This document shows positions 10,601 to 19,196 of a stretch of 64,000 bases of DNA, one piece after another. How positions within the stretch are numbered: the stretch's first letter is position 1; each line of letters begins with the position of its first letter. The DNA is from Alphaproteobacteria bacterium (lineage in GTDB: Bacteria > Myxococcota_A > UBA796 > CAJQPC01). The notes below the pieces were generated by a model, which saw nothing but the letters and a program-made list of their open reading frames with translations, made no database searches and had not been told where the DNA came from. Position numbers and translations under genes: made by a program. The stretch is from positions 389,563 to 453,562 of the forward strand of contig JACKEV010000013.1 of assembly GCA_020632795.1 (NCBI GenBank), written 5' to 3'.

Positions 10601-11720
10601 CGATGGGGCGCTCTCCCTGGGGGAGGAGGGTCTGGTTGAGCTCCGCCTGCAGGGCCAGGCGCGCGTCGGCTTGGAGCTTCCCGTGCGCTGGGACGGCGAG
10701 GGGGTCGCGGTCGAGCTCGACCTGGACATCCTCGAGCTGGACTGGGCGACGCGGGTGGTGCTCGAGCTTGAGGGGGAGGGCTGGAGCGCCCGGATCAACA
10801 CCGGCCGCTGGGGGCTGGCCGACTGGGACGAGGACTTCAACACCAGCGTCTGTCGGATCGGCGAGGTCGACGACGTCCAGCGCAGGCGGCTGCTCGCGGG
10901 GGAGCGCGTGCGCCTGCGCCTGTCGTGGCTCGAAGGGAGCGGTGGGCTTCGCTGTCAGCTCGATGAACACAGCGTCATCGTGCCCACGGACGCGGCGCCC
11001 CCCCCAGGCCCGCTGACCGTGAGGCTCAGCGTCGAGAGCCGCCGGGGGGACGCCGCCCGGCTCCGCGTGCGGTCGCTCACCTTGGAGGGCGCGAGCCCGT
11101 ACGACGACGGGGCGCGTGACCCGGGCCTCGCCATGGTGCTCGGCGATCCCGAGGCCGCCCGCCGCGCGAGCGAGGCCTCGGACCCGGCGCTTGCGATGGA
11201 GGCCCGCCGCGTCCTGGGCCTGCCCGCGCCGGAGGCCTCCGAGCAGACCTGGGCCCGGCTGCTTCGACAGGACCCCGAGCGCTGGCTCCCCGCTGCGGCG
11301 CGGGCGCTGGGGCCGCGCTGGGTCGAGGCGCTCTACGCCGCCTGGCTCACCCCGCTGTCCACCGACGACCCCTGGGCCGACGCCATGCTGCGCTCGCCCC
11401 TGCTCCCGCCGCTGCCGCTGGACACCGCCCCCGGCCGGGCCCTCGCCATCGAGCGCTGCGAGGCCCTGCTCCGCGCCAGGCGCCTCGGCGACGCGGAGCG
11501 CGAGCTCGCCCCCCTGCGGGCGCTGGACCTCGACGAAGCCTGGCGTTTGACCGCGCTGCTGCGCGTGGCCCAGGGCGAGGTCGACGCGGCCAGGGCCGCC
11601 GCGGAGCGCTGGCTGGCCCGGAGCGAGCGCCCCGCCTACGACCTGCAGCGGGCGCTGAACGACCCCCGCCTCCGCCCGCTCGTCCTGTCCACACGACCCG
11701 CCCCCCTCGAGCTGGAATGA
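7695..11720 (+). CDS. Transmembrane serine/threonine protein kinase with large C-terminal sensor region
   Basis: 1341 residues. Residues 15-60 form the helical N-terminal extension usually found in kinases encoded beside ECF sigma factors. The kinase domain spans about 92-335: GRGGMG loop (101-106), Lys123 in VALK, HRDVKPLN (from 211), DFG (231-233) and APEQ, all canonical. One transmembrane helix (356-374, LLVGILGVAAAIALLGVGA) leads to about 960 extracytoplasmic residues with helical TPR-like parts and a section with an Asp-rich 'DLDDIDQDGVLERY' motif like FG-GAP/EF-hand repeats. The start is uncertain: TTG 7695 has no clear ribosome site. It is followed 28 bp later by an ECF sigma gene, so the kinase probably controls that sigma factor (inference). 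Confidence 0.88.
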   Translation: MIGPGLPVAGVTIQPSDLKRAHALFLELADLPRPAQRAALSALGPGEEELVAYVDEMLQMDAGTLGSMDAVAGLRPDAILQDAVRDLPLQIAGLDILRELGRGGMGVVYEAQQRVPARRVALKTLPPLRETPEMVALLRAELEALARVEHPGVPAVYQLLEHEGLPVLAMELVRGRPLSEAAVGASDAARLEMWIGATEALAAAHAQGVVHRDVKPLNVLVTEAGQVKVLDFGIAALEGEVAAAAGTPAYGAPEQLRGERVTPATDVYGLGALGWFLWTGAPPPRTGSDGVLRPQGMGPELFAVLRLALNPDPARRYPDAGALLRDLRAGAEGRVVSPLSGRPEAHLRAFVRRNRLLVGILGVAAAIALLGVGARAWQRHAADVAREARAEQELQCLLALAEALDAEDPALDEAFEALARAPEMADTRALHEAWTWRDAQRPSLEAAGMSWATAPGDAVRQLALIRLAERLCEQGRFDALERILGELPADALPEQRLALAMQRRDLDAAEALLDPSLRPALELLRQARPVPEGAPVRLSEAGYAWVTAEDTLHVLGVRGAERRWSYPDRKLRALRRAPDGSLWFVAEHGDAATLYVVRPEDEAPREVAQGGAELRTTDLDDIDQDGVLERYQLSGGEAPGLLVAEPAEGPLRAVPGLDLSAWDARLLGLRRVGDAAAFVLRSPEVSGVLMVRGLPERAEPGEFIRTAYFFTRADRERLLILGMAPGARGAPDEPLSALPRALVALDPRDPSALHALGVVGPEVRGFEVLALGAGGPSFLAFLGGEGSWIVAPGGARLPLPGVRVQSAGQLDGDPDPELLVKTEEGSWVLGVEGAPPLPSLQGEPLPAPAAPPPEVTGVARRTWSRLEDLVALGLVQETAGLFERLGANAGPVGTAALRRALELHPEADDRARVARQLTTRPLEPGLRQAAMPALTTAHDREALARLVGRAPPERHVLVDLAPPLRLPAPDGALSLGEEGLVELRLQGQARVGLELPVRWDGEGVAVELDLDILELDWATRVVLELEGEGWSARINTGRWGLADWDEDFNTSVCRIGEVDDVQRRRLLAGERVRLRLSWLEGSGGLRCQLDEHSVIVPTDAAPPPGPLTVRLSVESRRGDAARLRVRSLTLEGASPYDDGARDPGLAMVLGDPEAARRASEASDPALAMEARRVLGLPAPEASEQTWARLLRQDPERWLPAAARALGPRWVEALYAAWLTPLSTDDPWADAMLRSPLLPPLPLDTAPGRALAIERCEALLRARRLGDAERELAPLRALDLDEAWRLTALLRVAQGEVDAARAAAERWLARSERPAYDLQRALNDPRLRPLVLSTRPAPLELE

Positions 11721-11748
11721 GGCGCCCGGGTCGGCTAGGCTGGACGCC

Positions 11749-12246
11749 ATGGAGCCTCTCACTCCCGAAGTCTACGAGCACCTCAAGGCCATGGCCCTGC
11801 GGGTGCACCGCCGAAACCCCGGCTCCACCGTGAGCGCCACGGAGCTCGTGCACGAGGCCTGGCTCAAGATGGAGCGCAGCGCCGCCGAGGTGGAGAACAG
11901 CAGCCACTACGTGCGCGTCGCCGCCCGGGCCATGCGCCAGATCCTCGTGGACCGGGCCCGCTCCCGGAAGGCCCTGCGGCGGGGTGGGGATCAGGTCCGC
12001 ACCACGCTCTCCCAGAAGGGCGAGCCCGCCGTGGTGCTCGACCTGCTCGTGCTCGATGAGCTGCTGCGCGAGCTGGCCGAGGGCTCCGAGCGGGCCAGCC
12101 AGGTGGTCGAGCTGCGGGTCTTCGCCGGGCTGACGGCCCAGGAGATCGCCGAGCAGCTCGGCGTCTCCCGGCGCACCGTCACCCTGGACTGGCGCTTCGC
12201 GCGGGCCTTCCTGGAGAAGCGGGTGAAGCGGGGCAGCGAGGGGTGA
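11749..12246 (+). CDS. ECF RNA polymerase sigma factor, Sig-70_X6 type
   Basis: 165 residues with region 2 ('LKAMALRVHRRNPGSTVSATELVHEAWLKM', 'VRVAARAMRQILVDRARSRKALRRGG') and region 4 ('VVELRVFAGLTAQEIAEQLGVSRRTVTLDWRFARAFL'). This wording is typical of the Sig-70_X6 / TIGR02999 group found in Planctomycetes and myxobacteria, usually encoded next to Ser/Thr kinases that regulate it. It lies 28 bp after the large kinase gene, supporting a kinase-sigma signalling pair. Its 3' half is duplicated as a truncated remnant at 14122-14340. Confidence 0.9.
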   Translation: MEPLTPEVYEHLKAMALRVHRRNPGSTVSATELVHEAWLKMERSAAEVENSSHYVRVAARAMRQILVDRARSRKALRRGGDQVRTTLSQKGEPAVVLDLLVLDELLRELAEGSERASQVVELRVFAGLTAQEIAEQLGVSRRTVTLDWRFARAFLEKRVKRGSEG

Positions 12247-12352
12247 AGCGTCGGGGGATCGGGCTGGAGGTCGGGGCGCTGGAGCAGGGAGGGGCTGGGG
12301 CGCAGAGGGCTCGCGCCCCAGCGCCCCAGCACCCCAGCGCCCCAGCGGGACG

Positions 12353-13699
12353 TCAGTCGGACGGCAGGTTGTCCATGCAGTTGTGGTAGAGCACCGTGTC
12401 GTAGACGTCCCAGGGACCCGAGAGCCCGTGGGCGTCGATGTAGGCCTCCGCGAAGTCCCAGAGGTTGTTCGTACCCTCGTCCGTGGAGCCCTGGTCCTCC
12501 AGCACCGCGCCGTTGTCCGTCAGGGTGGTGAAGCCGTCGACCTGGTAGCGCAGCGCGTCCATCATCTCCTCCAGGCTGCTGTCCAGCATGTCCGGCTGGT
12601 TGCTGCAGTTCCCCATATTGTAGCCGCCCTCGTTCCGGCTGTCGTACAGGTCCCAGAAGCTGCGCACCCAGTTCGCCGTGTCGTTCCAGTCGGCGTACCC
12701 CGTGCCGCTGTCGAGGGTGGGCTGGGTCTCGTAGTCCGTGGTGGTCCAGAGCGGCGCGACGGCGTTCTGCTCGTACTGGTAGGCCGTCCGGACGAAGTTC
12801 GCCCAGGCCTCGTTCTTCTCCCGCTGCCCGTCACTGTTGTAGTCGTAGGCCGTGGGCCCGATGTTCTCGTAGCTCCAGGCCATCAGGGCGTGCCCGAACT
12901 CGTGGAGGGGGGCGCCGCCGGTCACGTAGGCCTGGTTGGTGGAGCTGTAGCCCAGGATCACGTAGCCGGTGCCCAGCGAGGCGTTCGCGCCCACGAACTG
13001 GTCGCTGACGGCCACCACCGCGTAGTCCAGGTCCGTCAGGGGGTTGCCGCTGCTGTCCTCGTTGGGGCAGCCGTTGACCTTGCAGTAGTCGTGGTAGTCC
13101 TCGGCGTAGAGGTCGTCCTGACTGTAGAGGTAGTTGTAGTTGAGGTAGGTGGCGGCGACCATCTTGCCCAGGTCGCTGCTGACGTTGATGGACCGGGTCC
13201 CGCCGCTGCAGGAGCCCCCGAACAGGGGCTGGCTCGGGCAGGTGAACGTCCCGCTGTCCGCGTAGACCTCCTGGCGCTCGCTCTCGTCCCTGAGGTCCAC
13301 CGAGGAGGTCGCGCTGGTCTCGAAGACCTGGAAGGACTTGCCGGGCATGCGGGGATAGCCGGCGAAGGTGGTGCGGATGCGCAGGTCCTTCAGCGGGCCG
13401 CTGTAGTGCTGCGGCACATCGATGACCAGCACCCCGTCCTCGTCGGTGAAGTCGTCCGCCACCGGGTAGCCGGCCCCGGCGCCGCTGATGACCTGCACGT
13501 AGGCGTTGGGCAGGGGCACCGCGGTGCCGGCGCCCTGGTGGCAGTAGCTCTCCGGCCGCCGATCGGCGTTCGTGCCGGATGTGGGCTCCTCGCACCAGGT
13601 GCGCCAGTCCGCCACCTGCACGGTGACCGTGAGCGTGTAGTTGCCCGCGAGGGCGGTCGAGCTGAAGAGAAGGCCGAGGACGGTGAGACTTGCGGACAT
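12353..13699 (-). CDS. Secreted zinc metallopeptidase-like protein, copy A (catalytic residues intact)
   Basis: 448 residues starting MSASLTVLGLLFSSTALAG, a Sec signal peptide with a probable cut after ALA. GGAGG lies about 7 bp upstream of ATG 13699. The mature protein carries HEFGH at residues 266-270, an HExxH zinc site, and Glu297 in NEAWANF as a likely third ligand. Six or more cysteines suggest disulfides outside the cytoplasm. Residues 80-120 look like a small beta-sandwich ('DEDGVLVIDVPQHYSGPLKDLRIRTTFAGYP'). The family could not be named, and the substrate is unknown. It is convergent with the sigma gene and is duplicated as copy B at 14423-15769. Confidence 0.75.
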   Translation of the reverse strand: MSASLTVLGLLFSSTALAGNYTLTVTVQVADWRTWCEEPTSGTNADRRPESYCHQGAGTAVPLPNAYVQVISGAGAGYPVADDFTDEDGVLVIDVPQHYSGPLKDLRIRTTFAGYPRMPGKSFQVFETSATSSVDLRDESERQEVYADSGTFTCPSQPLFGGSCSGGTRSINVSSDLGKMVAATYLNYNYLYSQDDLYAEDYHDYCKVNGCPNEDSSGNPLTDLDYAVVAVSDQFVGANASLGTGYVILGYSSTNQAYVTGGAPLHEFGHALMAWSYENIGPTAYDYNSDGQREKNEAWANFVRTAYQYEQNAVAPLWTTTDYETQPTLDSGTGYADWNDTANWVRSFWDLYDSRNEGGYNMGNCSNQPDMLDSSLEEMMDALRYQVDGFTTLTDNGAVLEDQGSTDEGTNNLWDFAEAYIDAHGLSGPWDVYDTVLYHNCMDNLPSD

Positions 13700-13872
13700 A
13701 TCATGCCTCCAGGGTGCTCCGGCGCGGAGCCCCGACTGTGTGTTGAACGCGTCCACGCGACGCGTCGATCAGGAGCTTTTCATCCCCTGCCGGACCCCGC
13801 ACCCCGTCGACGCGCTTCTTGTCAAGGTTCCCGAAGTCCTCCGGAGTTCCTTGCGGACTTCCGTCGATCGCC
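13700..13872. other. Upstream region of peptidase copy A, duplicated upstream of copy B
   Basis: This segment, with the ribosome site CCTGGAGGC and the upstream sequence, recurs almost unchanged at 15770-15942. Both peptidase copies therefore carry the same promoter region. No separate gene was seen. Confidence 0.5.
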
Positions 13873-14115
13873 TCACGTGTTCGTGTCGTCTCCGGCCGCC
13901 AGGAAGAGACGCGCCACCGTCACCTCCTGGGCGATGGCCAGGCCTTGCCCCGGCCCGCCCCGCGACCGGGCCCCCTCCCCGCGGAAGTAGCGCTCCGAGA
14001 GCCTGGGCAGCTCGCCTCGCGCGGGACCGGGACCGTCGTCGCGCACCTCCACCCGCCAGCGCGCGCCCACCCGCAGGCAGCTCAAGGAAGAGGTTCGCCC
14101 GGGCGTGGGTCAAGC
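13873..14115 (-). pseudogene. Sensor histidine kinase C-terminal fragment
   Basis: It matches the last part of the intact sensor kinase (15943-16240), including the DDGPGP and GQGL ATPase motifs. Relative to the intact gene it has internal deletions of about 46 bp and 6 bp, so the frame is broken. There is no start and no dimerisation domain. It is a by-product of the tandem duplication and should not make a functional protein. Confidence 0.8.
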
Positions 14116-14121
14116 CCGCCA

Positions 14122-14340
14122 CGACGTGCGCGTCGCCGCCCGGGCCATGCGGCAGATCCCCACGAGCTCGCTGAGGCCTCCGAGCGGGCCAGCCAGGTCG
14201 TCGAGCTCCGTGTGTTCGCGGGGCTGACGGCCCAGGAGATCGCCGAAGTCCTGGGGGTGTCTCGGCGCACGGTGACGCTGGACTGGCGGTTCGCGCGGGC
14301 GTTTCTGGAGCAGCGGGTGAAGCGGGGCAGCGAGGGGTGA
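14122..14340 (+). pseudogene. Truncated ECF sigma factor remnant
   Basis: The sequence copies two blocks of the sigma gene at 11749-12246: a short piece of region 2 (like 11910-11944) joined after a deletion to region 4 (like 12065-12246). Region 4 still reads 'VVELRVFAGLTAQEIAEVLGVSRRTVTLDWRFARAFL'. There is no start codon with a ribosome site and most of region 2 is missing. It is interpreted as a duplication scar. Confidence 0.8.
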
Positions 14341-14422
14341 AGCGTCGGGGGATCGGGCTGGACGTCGGGGCGCTGGGGCAGGGAGGGGCTGGGGCGCAGA
14401 GGGCTCGCGCCCCAGCGAGCGC

Positions 14423-15769
14423 TCAGTCGGACGGCAGGTTGTCCATGCAGTTGTGGAGGAGCAGCGTGTCGTAGACGTCCCAGGGACCCGAGAGCCCGTG
14501 GGCGGCGATGTAGGCCTCCGCGAAGTCCCAGAGGTTGTTCGTGCCCTCGTCCGTGGAGCCCTGGTCCTCCAGCACCGCGCCGTTGTCCGTCAGGGTGGTG
14601 AAGCCGTCGACCTGGTAGCGCAGCGCGTCCATCATCTCCTCCAGGCTGCTGTCCAGCATGTCCGGCTGGTTGCTGCAATTCCCCATGTTGTAGCCGCCCT
14701 CGTTCCGGCTGTCGTACAGGTCCCAGAAGCTGCGCACCCAGTTCGCCGTGTTGGTCCAGTCGGCGTACCCCGTGCCGCTGTCCAGGGTGGGCTGGGTCTC
14801 GTAGTCCGTGGTGGTCCAGAGCGGCGCGACGGCGTCCTGCTCGTACTGGTAGACCGTCCGGACGAAGTTCGCCCAGGCCTGCAGCTGCTCCTTCTGCCCG
14901 TCGCTGTTGTAGTCGTAGGCCGTGGGCCAGATGTTCTCGTAGCTCCAGGCCATCAGGGCAGCCCCGAACTGGCGGAGGGCGGTGCCCCCGGTCACGTAGG
15001 CCTGGTTGGTGGAGCTGTAGCCCAGGAGCACGTAGCCGGTGCCCAGCGCGGTGCCCGCGCCCACGAACTGGTCGCTCACGGCCACCACCGCGTAGTCCAG
15101 GTCCGTCAGGGGGTTGCCGCTGCTGTCCTCGTTGGGGCAGCCGTTGACCTTGCAGTAGTCGTGGTAGTCCTCGACGTAGAGGTCGTCCTGGCTGTAGAGG
15201 TAGTTGTAGTCGAGGTAGGTGGCGGCGACCATCTTGCGCAGGTCGGTGCTGAGGTTGATGGTCTGGGTCCCCCCGTTGCAGGAGCCCCCGAACAGGGGCT
15301 GGCTCGGGCAGGTGAAGGTCCCGCTGTCCGCGTAGACCTCCGCGCGCTCGCTCTCGTCCTTGAGGTCCGTCGCGGTGGTCGCGTCGCTATCGAAGACCTG
15401 GAAGGACGCGCCCGGCGAGCGGGGATAGCCGACGAAGGTGGTGCGGATGCGCAGGTCCTTCAGCGGGCCGCTGTAGTACTGCGGCACATCGATGACCAGC
15501 ACCCCGTCCTCGTCGGTGACGTCGTCCGCCACCGCGTAGCCGGCCCCGGCGCCGCTGATGACCTGCACGTAGGCGTTGGGCAGGGGCACCACGGTGCCGG
15601 CGCCCTGGTGGCAGTAGCTCTCCGGTCGCCGATCGGAGTTCGTGCCGGATGTGGGCTCCTCGCACCAGGTGCGCCAGTCCGGCACCTGCACGGTGACCGT
15701 GAGCGTGTAGTTGCCCGCGAGGGCGGTCGAGCTGAAGAGAAGGCCGAGGACGGTGAGACTTGCGGACAT
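14423..15769 (-). CDS. Secreted metallopeptidase paralog, copy B, predicted catalytically dead
   Basis: 448 residues, the same length as copy A and nearly identical in sequence, with the same signal peptide and ribosome site. The HEFGH zinc site of copy A is RQFGA here (residues 266-270), and the downstream ligand Glu297 is Gln. The four residues expected to bind zinc or catalyse are thus all changed, while neighbouring residues are preserved. Cysteines and the rest of the fold are retained and the frame is open, so it is not a decaying pseudogene. It probably acts as a non-catalytic partner, binder or decoy (inference). Confidence 0.75.
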   Translation of the reverse strand: MSASLTVLGLLFSSTALAGNYTLTVTVQVPDWRTWCEEPTSGTNSDRRPESYCHQGAGTVVPLPNAYVQVISGAGAGYAVADDVTDEDGVLVIDVPQYYSGPLKDLRIRTTFVGYPRSPGASFQVFDSDATTATDLKDESERAEVYADSGTFTCPSQPLFGGSCNGGTQTINLSTDLRKMVAATYLDYNYLYSQDDLYVEDYHDYCKVNGCPNEDSSGNPLTDLDYAVVAVSDQFVGAGTALGTGYVLLGYSSTNQAYVTGGTALRQFGAALMAWSYENIWPTAYDYNSDGQKEQLQAWANFVRTVYQYEQDAVAPLWTTTDYETQPTLDSGTGYADWTNTANWVRSFWDLYDSRNEGGYNMGNCSNQPDMLDSSLEEMMDALRYQVDGFTTLTDNGAVLEDQGSTDEGTNNLWDFAEAYIAAHGLSGPWDVYDTLLLHNCMDNLPSD

Positions 15770-15942
15770 ATCATGCCTCCAGGGTGCTCCGGCGCGGAGC
15801 CCCGACTGTGTGTTGAACGCATCCACGCGATGCGTCGATCAGGAGCTTTTCATCCCCCGTCCGGCCCCGCACCCCTGCGATGCGCTTCTTTTCAAGGTTC
15901 CCGAAGTCCTCCGGAGTTCCTTGCGGACTTCCGTCGATCGCC

Positions 15943-17277
15943 TCACGTGTTCGTGTCGTCTCCAGCCGCCAGGAAGAGACGCGCCACCGTCACGTCCCCC
16001 TCGCGCACCAGGTCGAGCTGCCCCCCGTGTCGCTGCGCCACCTCCTGGGCGATGGCCAGGCCCAGGCCTTGCCCCGGCCCGCCCCGCGACCGGGCCCCCT
16101 CCCCGCGGAAGTAGCGCTCCGAGAGCCTGGGCAGCTCGCCTCGCGCGGGACCGGGACCGTCGTCGCGCACCTCCACCCGCCAGCGCGCGCCCACCCGCAG
16201 GCAGCTCAAGGAGAGGTTCGCCCGGGCGTGGGTCAGGCCGTTCTGCACCAGGTTGCTGATGGCCTGCTCCACGGCGGTGGAGTCGCCGACCAGCACGGCG
16301 GGCGGGGGCGGCGCGGCGACGTGCAGCGCCAGGCCGCGGCGCTCGGCGAGCAGGCGGAAGCGGTCGGCGATGCGGCCGAGCAGCTCGCTGAGGTCGATGG
16401 GGTGGCGGGACAGGGGCCAGGTCGTGCTGCGCAGGTGCATCAGCACGCGCACGTTGCTGGTCAGCGCGTTGAGGTAGGCCAGCTCGGAGAGCGCGAGGTC
16501 CAGATCCTGGGACGGGCCCTGGCGCGCCATGCGCTCCAGGGTGAGCTTGAGGGTGGTCATGGGCACCCTCACGTCATGGGCCAGGTTGGCGGTGACCTCG
16601 CGGATCATGCGCTCCCGGGCCTCGAGGTGGGCGAGGCGCTCCCGGGCGGTGCCCGCCGCGGAGTTGAAGGCCCGGGCCAGGGCCATCAGCTCGTCGTCGC
16701 GGCCCTCCAGGGGCAGCGCGCCCTGGAAGTCCGCGCGCTGGATGGTCCCGGTCTGCACCGCCATGGTGCGGATGCGCCGGACCAGCGGGCCGACCACCCA
16801 GGCCCAGATGGCCAGGGCCAGGACCACGCCGATGCCAAACCGAGCCACGACCAGCACGCCCAGGGTGAGGTGCTCGATGCCCATCCAGCGCTCCTGGAAG
16901 ACCAGGAAGTCCCGGCAGGCGCCCCGGCGCGTGCTGCGGTACACCGCCGCCCAGGGGTGCCCCGGCGCGGACACCTCCAGGAACTGTCCGGGCTGCTCCG
17001 GCCTGCTCGACACCTGCCGCAGGGGGGCCGCCGGGTTGGGCAAGCGGCCGTCGGGGCCCACCACGTAGACCTCGCCCAGCCCCCGGTCGGGCCGCCCCCA
17101 GCGCTCCGGCGCCGCCTCACACACGTCCAGCTCGCCCAGGTCCTCCAGCTCCCGCAGCCAGGTGCTGAAGTGCGTCTCCCGGACCGCGTGGATGGCGACG
17201 TGGTTCAGCGAGAAGAAGGCCACGCCGTGCAGCACCAACAGCAGCAGCATGGCCAGCAGCAGGCGCCGCCCCAGCAC
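15943..17277 (-). CDS. Membrane sensor histidine kinase
   Basis: 444 residues. Transmembrane helices at about 5-24 and 138-160 flank a periplasmic domain of about 110 residues. A HAMP-like linker follows, then the H-box 'ANLAHDVRVPMTTLKL' with phospho-accepting His234, N-box 'SNLVQNGLTHA', G1 'DDGPGP' and G2 'GQGLGLAIAQEV'. It starts with GTG one base after the stop of the OmpR-type regulator gene, so the two are translationally coupled. Together they form a two-component system. The periplasmic signal is unknown. Its 3' end was copied by the tandem duplication. Confidence 0.9.
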   Translation of the reverse strand: MLGRRLLLAMLLLLVLHGVAFFSLNHVAIHAVRETHFSTWLRELEDLGELDVCEAAPERWGRPDRGLGEVYVVGPDGRLPNPAAPLRQVSSRPEQPGQFLEVSAPGHPWAAVYRSTRRGACRDFLVFQERWMGIEHLTLGVLVVARFGIGVVLALAIWAWVVGPLVRRIRTMAVQTGTIQRADFQGALPLEGRDDELMALARAFNSAAGTARERLAHLEARERMIREVTANLAHDVRVPMTTLKLTLERMARQGPSQDLDLALSELAYLNALTSNVRVLMHLRSTTWPLSRHPIDLSELLGRIADRFRLLAERRGLALHVAAPPPPAVLVGDSTAVEQAISNLVQNGLTHARANLSLSCLRVGARWRVEVRDDGPGPARGELPRLSERYFRGEGARSRGGPGQGLGLAIAQEVAQRHGGQLDLVREGDVTVARLFLAAGDDTNT

Positions 17278-17278
17278 C

Positions 17279-17959
<681 letters not shown>

Positions 17960-18289
17960 CTCAGTCCTCTTACACCTGCTCTGACCCGGGCCAGCATACA
18001 CGAGCGGACCGCCAGGCCTCGTCTCCTTCGCGGAGCCTGTCCCGTGCCGAGGTCGAGCGCTTCATGGTCGCCAGCGGGGCCGGGGGGGGCGTAGCCTGCC
18101 CGACCCCGGCCACCGGCCCCTGCCCCTCACAAAGCCCGACAGGCCGCGACATTCGCGCGACAACGAGCCTCATACCTTGTGGTGGAGCCCCACCCTGGGA
18201 GATCGTCCCGACCGGTGGTCGCAGCCAGACACCCTCCGCCCCCTCGGGGGCGCTCAACCGGCCCCGCCCCTGGGGCGCCAGGAGACAGC
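17960..18289. other. Intergenic control region between divergent response-regulator and lipoprotein genes
   Basis: 330 bp without a convincing gene. It must hold the promoters of the two divergent transcription units. No clear -35/-10 pair or direct-repeat OmpR box could be named by eye. Confidence 0.5.
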
Positions 18290-18706
18290 ATGTCCCGAAC
18301 CTCTCTCTTCCTCGCGCTGGTCCTCTCCGTCGGCTGCGCAGCTGAGGAGCCCGCCGCGCCGTCCACCCCGCCCGCTGCGAAGACGGCGCCCGTGGAGACG
18401 AAGACCCCCTGCGACCAGGCACGCGCGGCCGGCAAGGATGGCGAGCTCAAGGTCGGCCAGGGCGGCGTCGGACAGTGCGTGCTGACCTATGAGGGGCCCC
18501 GCGGACCGGTGATGGAGAACCACGCGTCCATCGCGGCGGACCTTCGACGGCAGGGCTACGCTGAAGACCTGGGCATGGCCGCGGACGGCCCCGAGGGCAG
18601 CCACGCGGTCTTCACCAAGGGGGAGAAGCGCTGCACCCTCGACCTGACCTTCGGCGGCCCCGAGGCGGACGCGCGCAGCGCGGCGGAGCTGATCTGCCCG
18701 GACTGA
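18290..18706 (+). CDS. Small hypothetical lipoprotein
   Basis: 138 residues starting MSRTSLFLALVLSVGC, a lipoprotein signal with lipobox LSVGC, followed by a Pro/Ala-rich linker. The mature domain contains four Cys (including CDQ, QCVLTY, RCTLDL and LICPD), which suggests two disulfides. GGAG lies 5 bp before the ATG. It is divergent from the two-component system and may belong to its regulon (inference). No named family was recognised. Confidence 0.7.
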   Translation: MSRTSLFLALVLSVGCAAEEPAAPSTPPAAKTAPVETKTPCDQARAAGKDGELKVGQGGVGQCVLTYEGPRGPVMENHASIAADLRRQGYAEDLGMAADGPEGSHAVFTKGEKRCTLDLTFGGPEADARSAAELICPD

Positions 18707-18787
18707 GCGCCACCCCAGCGACGACGCCCCGGTAGGAGCACGACGACGGGAGCGGAGCGAGTCTCTGGTGAGGGCGGCTTCCTGTCT

Positions 18788-18806
18788 CGCCCCGACCATC
18801 AAGAAA
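18788..18806 (+). repeat. 19-bp direct repeat resembling the tRNA-Pro 3' end (left copy)
   Basis: CGCCCCGACCATCAAGAAA occurs here and again, identically, at 22129-22147. CCCCGACCA equals the last nine bases of the tRNA-Pro gene at 55559-55635. The two copies bracket the segment carrying the toxin-antitoxin, DoxX and AraC genes. Confidence 0.7.
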
Positions 18807-18953
18807 GCCCTCCCTGCCGTCGCCGAAGGATTTTTTTGGATGTTCGGGCCTATTGGATGATTGTCGAACATTCTGGGTGGCGGGCATCGGGCTGACGATG
18901 GAGGCTGCGCGTTGCGGTGGCGTCAGGGCTGCCTCAGAGGATAGAATCAACAT

Positions 18954-19196
18954 ATGAGTCAAGCGGAAGCCATCCTCAAGGAAGCGATGACCCTGTCTGA
19001 GGCCGAGCGGGCTGAGCTGGCTCATCGTTTGTTCGACAGCTTGGAGCCCGAGCCCGCTCCGAACGAAGTCGAAGAGGCCTGGGCGTCCGAAGTAGCGAGC
19101 AGGGTTGAGGAGATCCGCCGAGGAGAGGTGGAGACGGTTCCGTGGCGGGAAGCCATCGAGGAGTCGCGCGCCTTCCTGCGCGCTCGACGTGCTTGA
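18954..19196 (+). CDS. Addiction-module antitoxin (TIGR02574 / PF09720 type)
   Basis: 80 residues: 'EAILKEAMTLSEAERAELAHRLFDSLEPEP...VEEAWASEVASRVEEIRRGEVETVPW'. This is the usual layout of the putative addiction-module component family, in which the C-terminal part wraps the toxin. Its stop overlaps the toxin start by 8 bp, as is common for RelE/ParE modules. The antitoxin probably neutralises the toxin and may repress its own promoter. Confidence 0.85.
   Translation: MSQAEAILKEAMTLSEAERAELAHRLFDSLEPEPAPNEVEEAWASEVASRVEEIRRGEVETVPWREAIEESRAFLRARRA

Larger units (their letters stand above)
11910..16240. repeat. Tandem duplication of about 2.07 kb (sigma 3' end, metallopeptidase, sensor-kinase 3' end)
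   Basis: Two successive units are nearly identical over long stretches. Unit A runs from the sigma gene through the metallopeptidase to a sensor-kinase fragment near 14115. Unit B runs from 14122 (sigma fragment) through the second peptidase into the intact sensor kinase near 16240. The offset is 2070 bp across the peptidase genes. It is about 2094 bp at the sigma ends and about 2120 bp at the kinase ends because of small deletions. The junction at about 14115-14122 joins sensor-kinase to sigma sequence directly. Confidence 0.9.

Noticed and set aside
5376..11762. A 2128-residue open frame on the minus strand
   Set aside because: Only the part from 7562 downward is a real gene. The rest is the antisense of the kinase gene and has no family resemblance.
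12383..16114. Long plus-strand frames (535 and 553 residues) antisense to the peptidase genes
   Set aside because: Val/Ala/His-rich shadow proteins without motifs; the minus-strand peptidases have signal peptides and ribosome sites.
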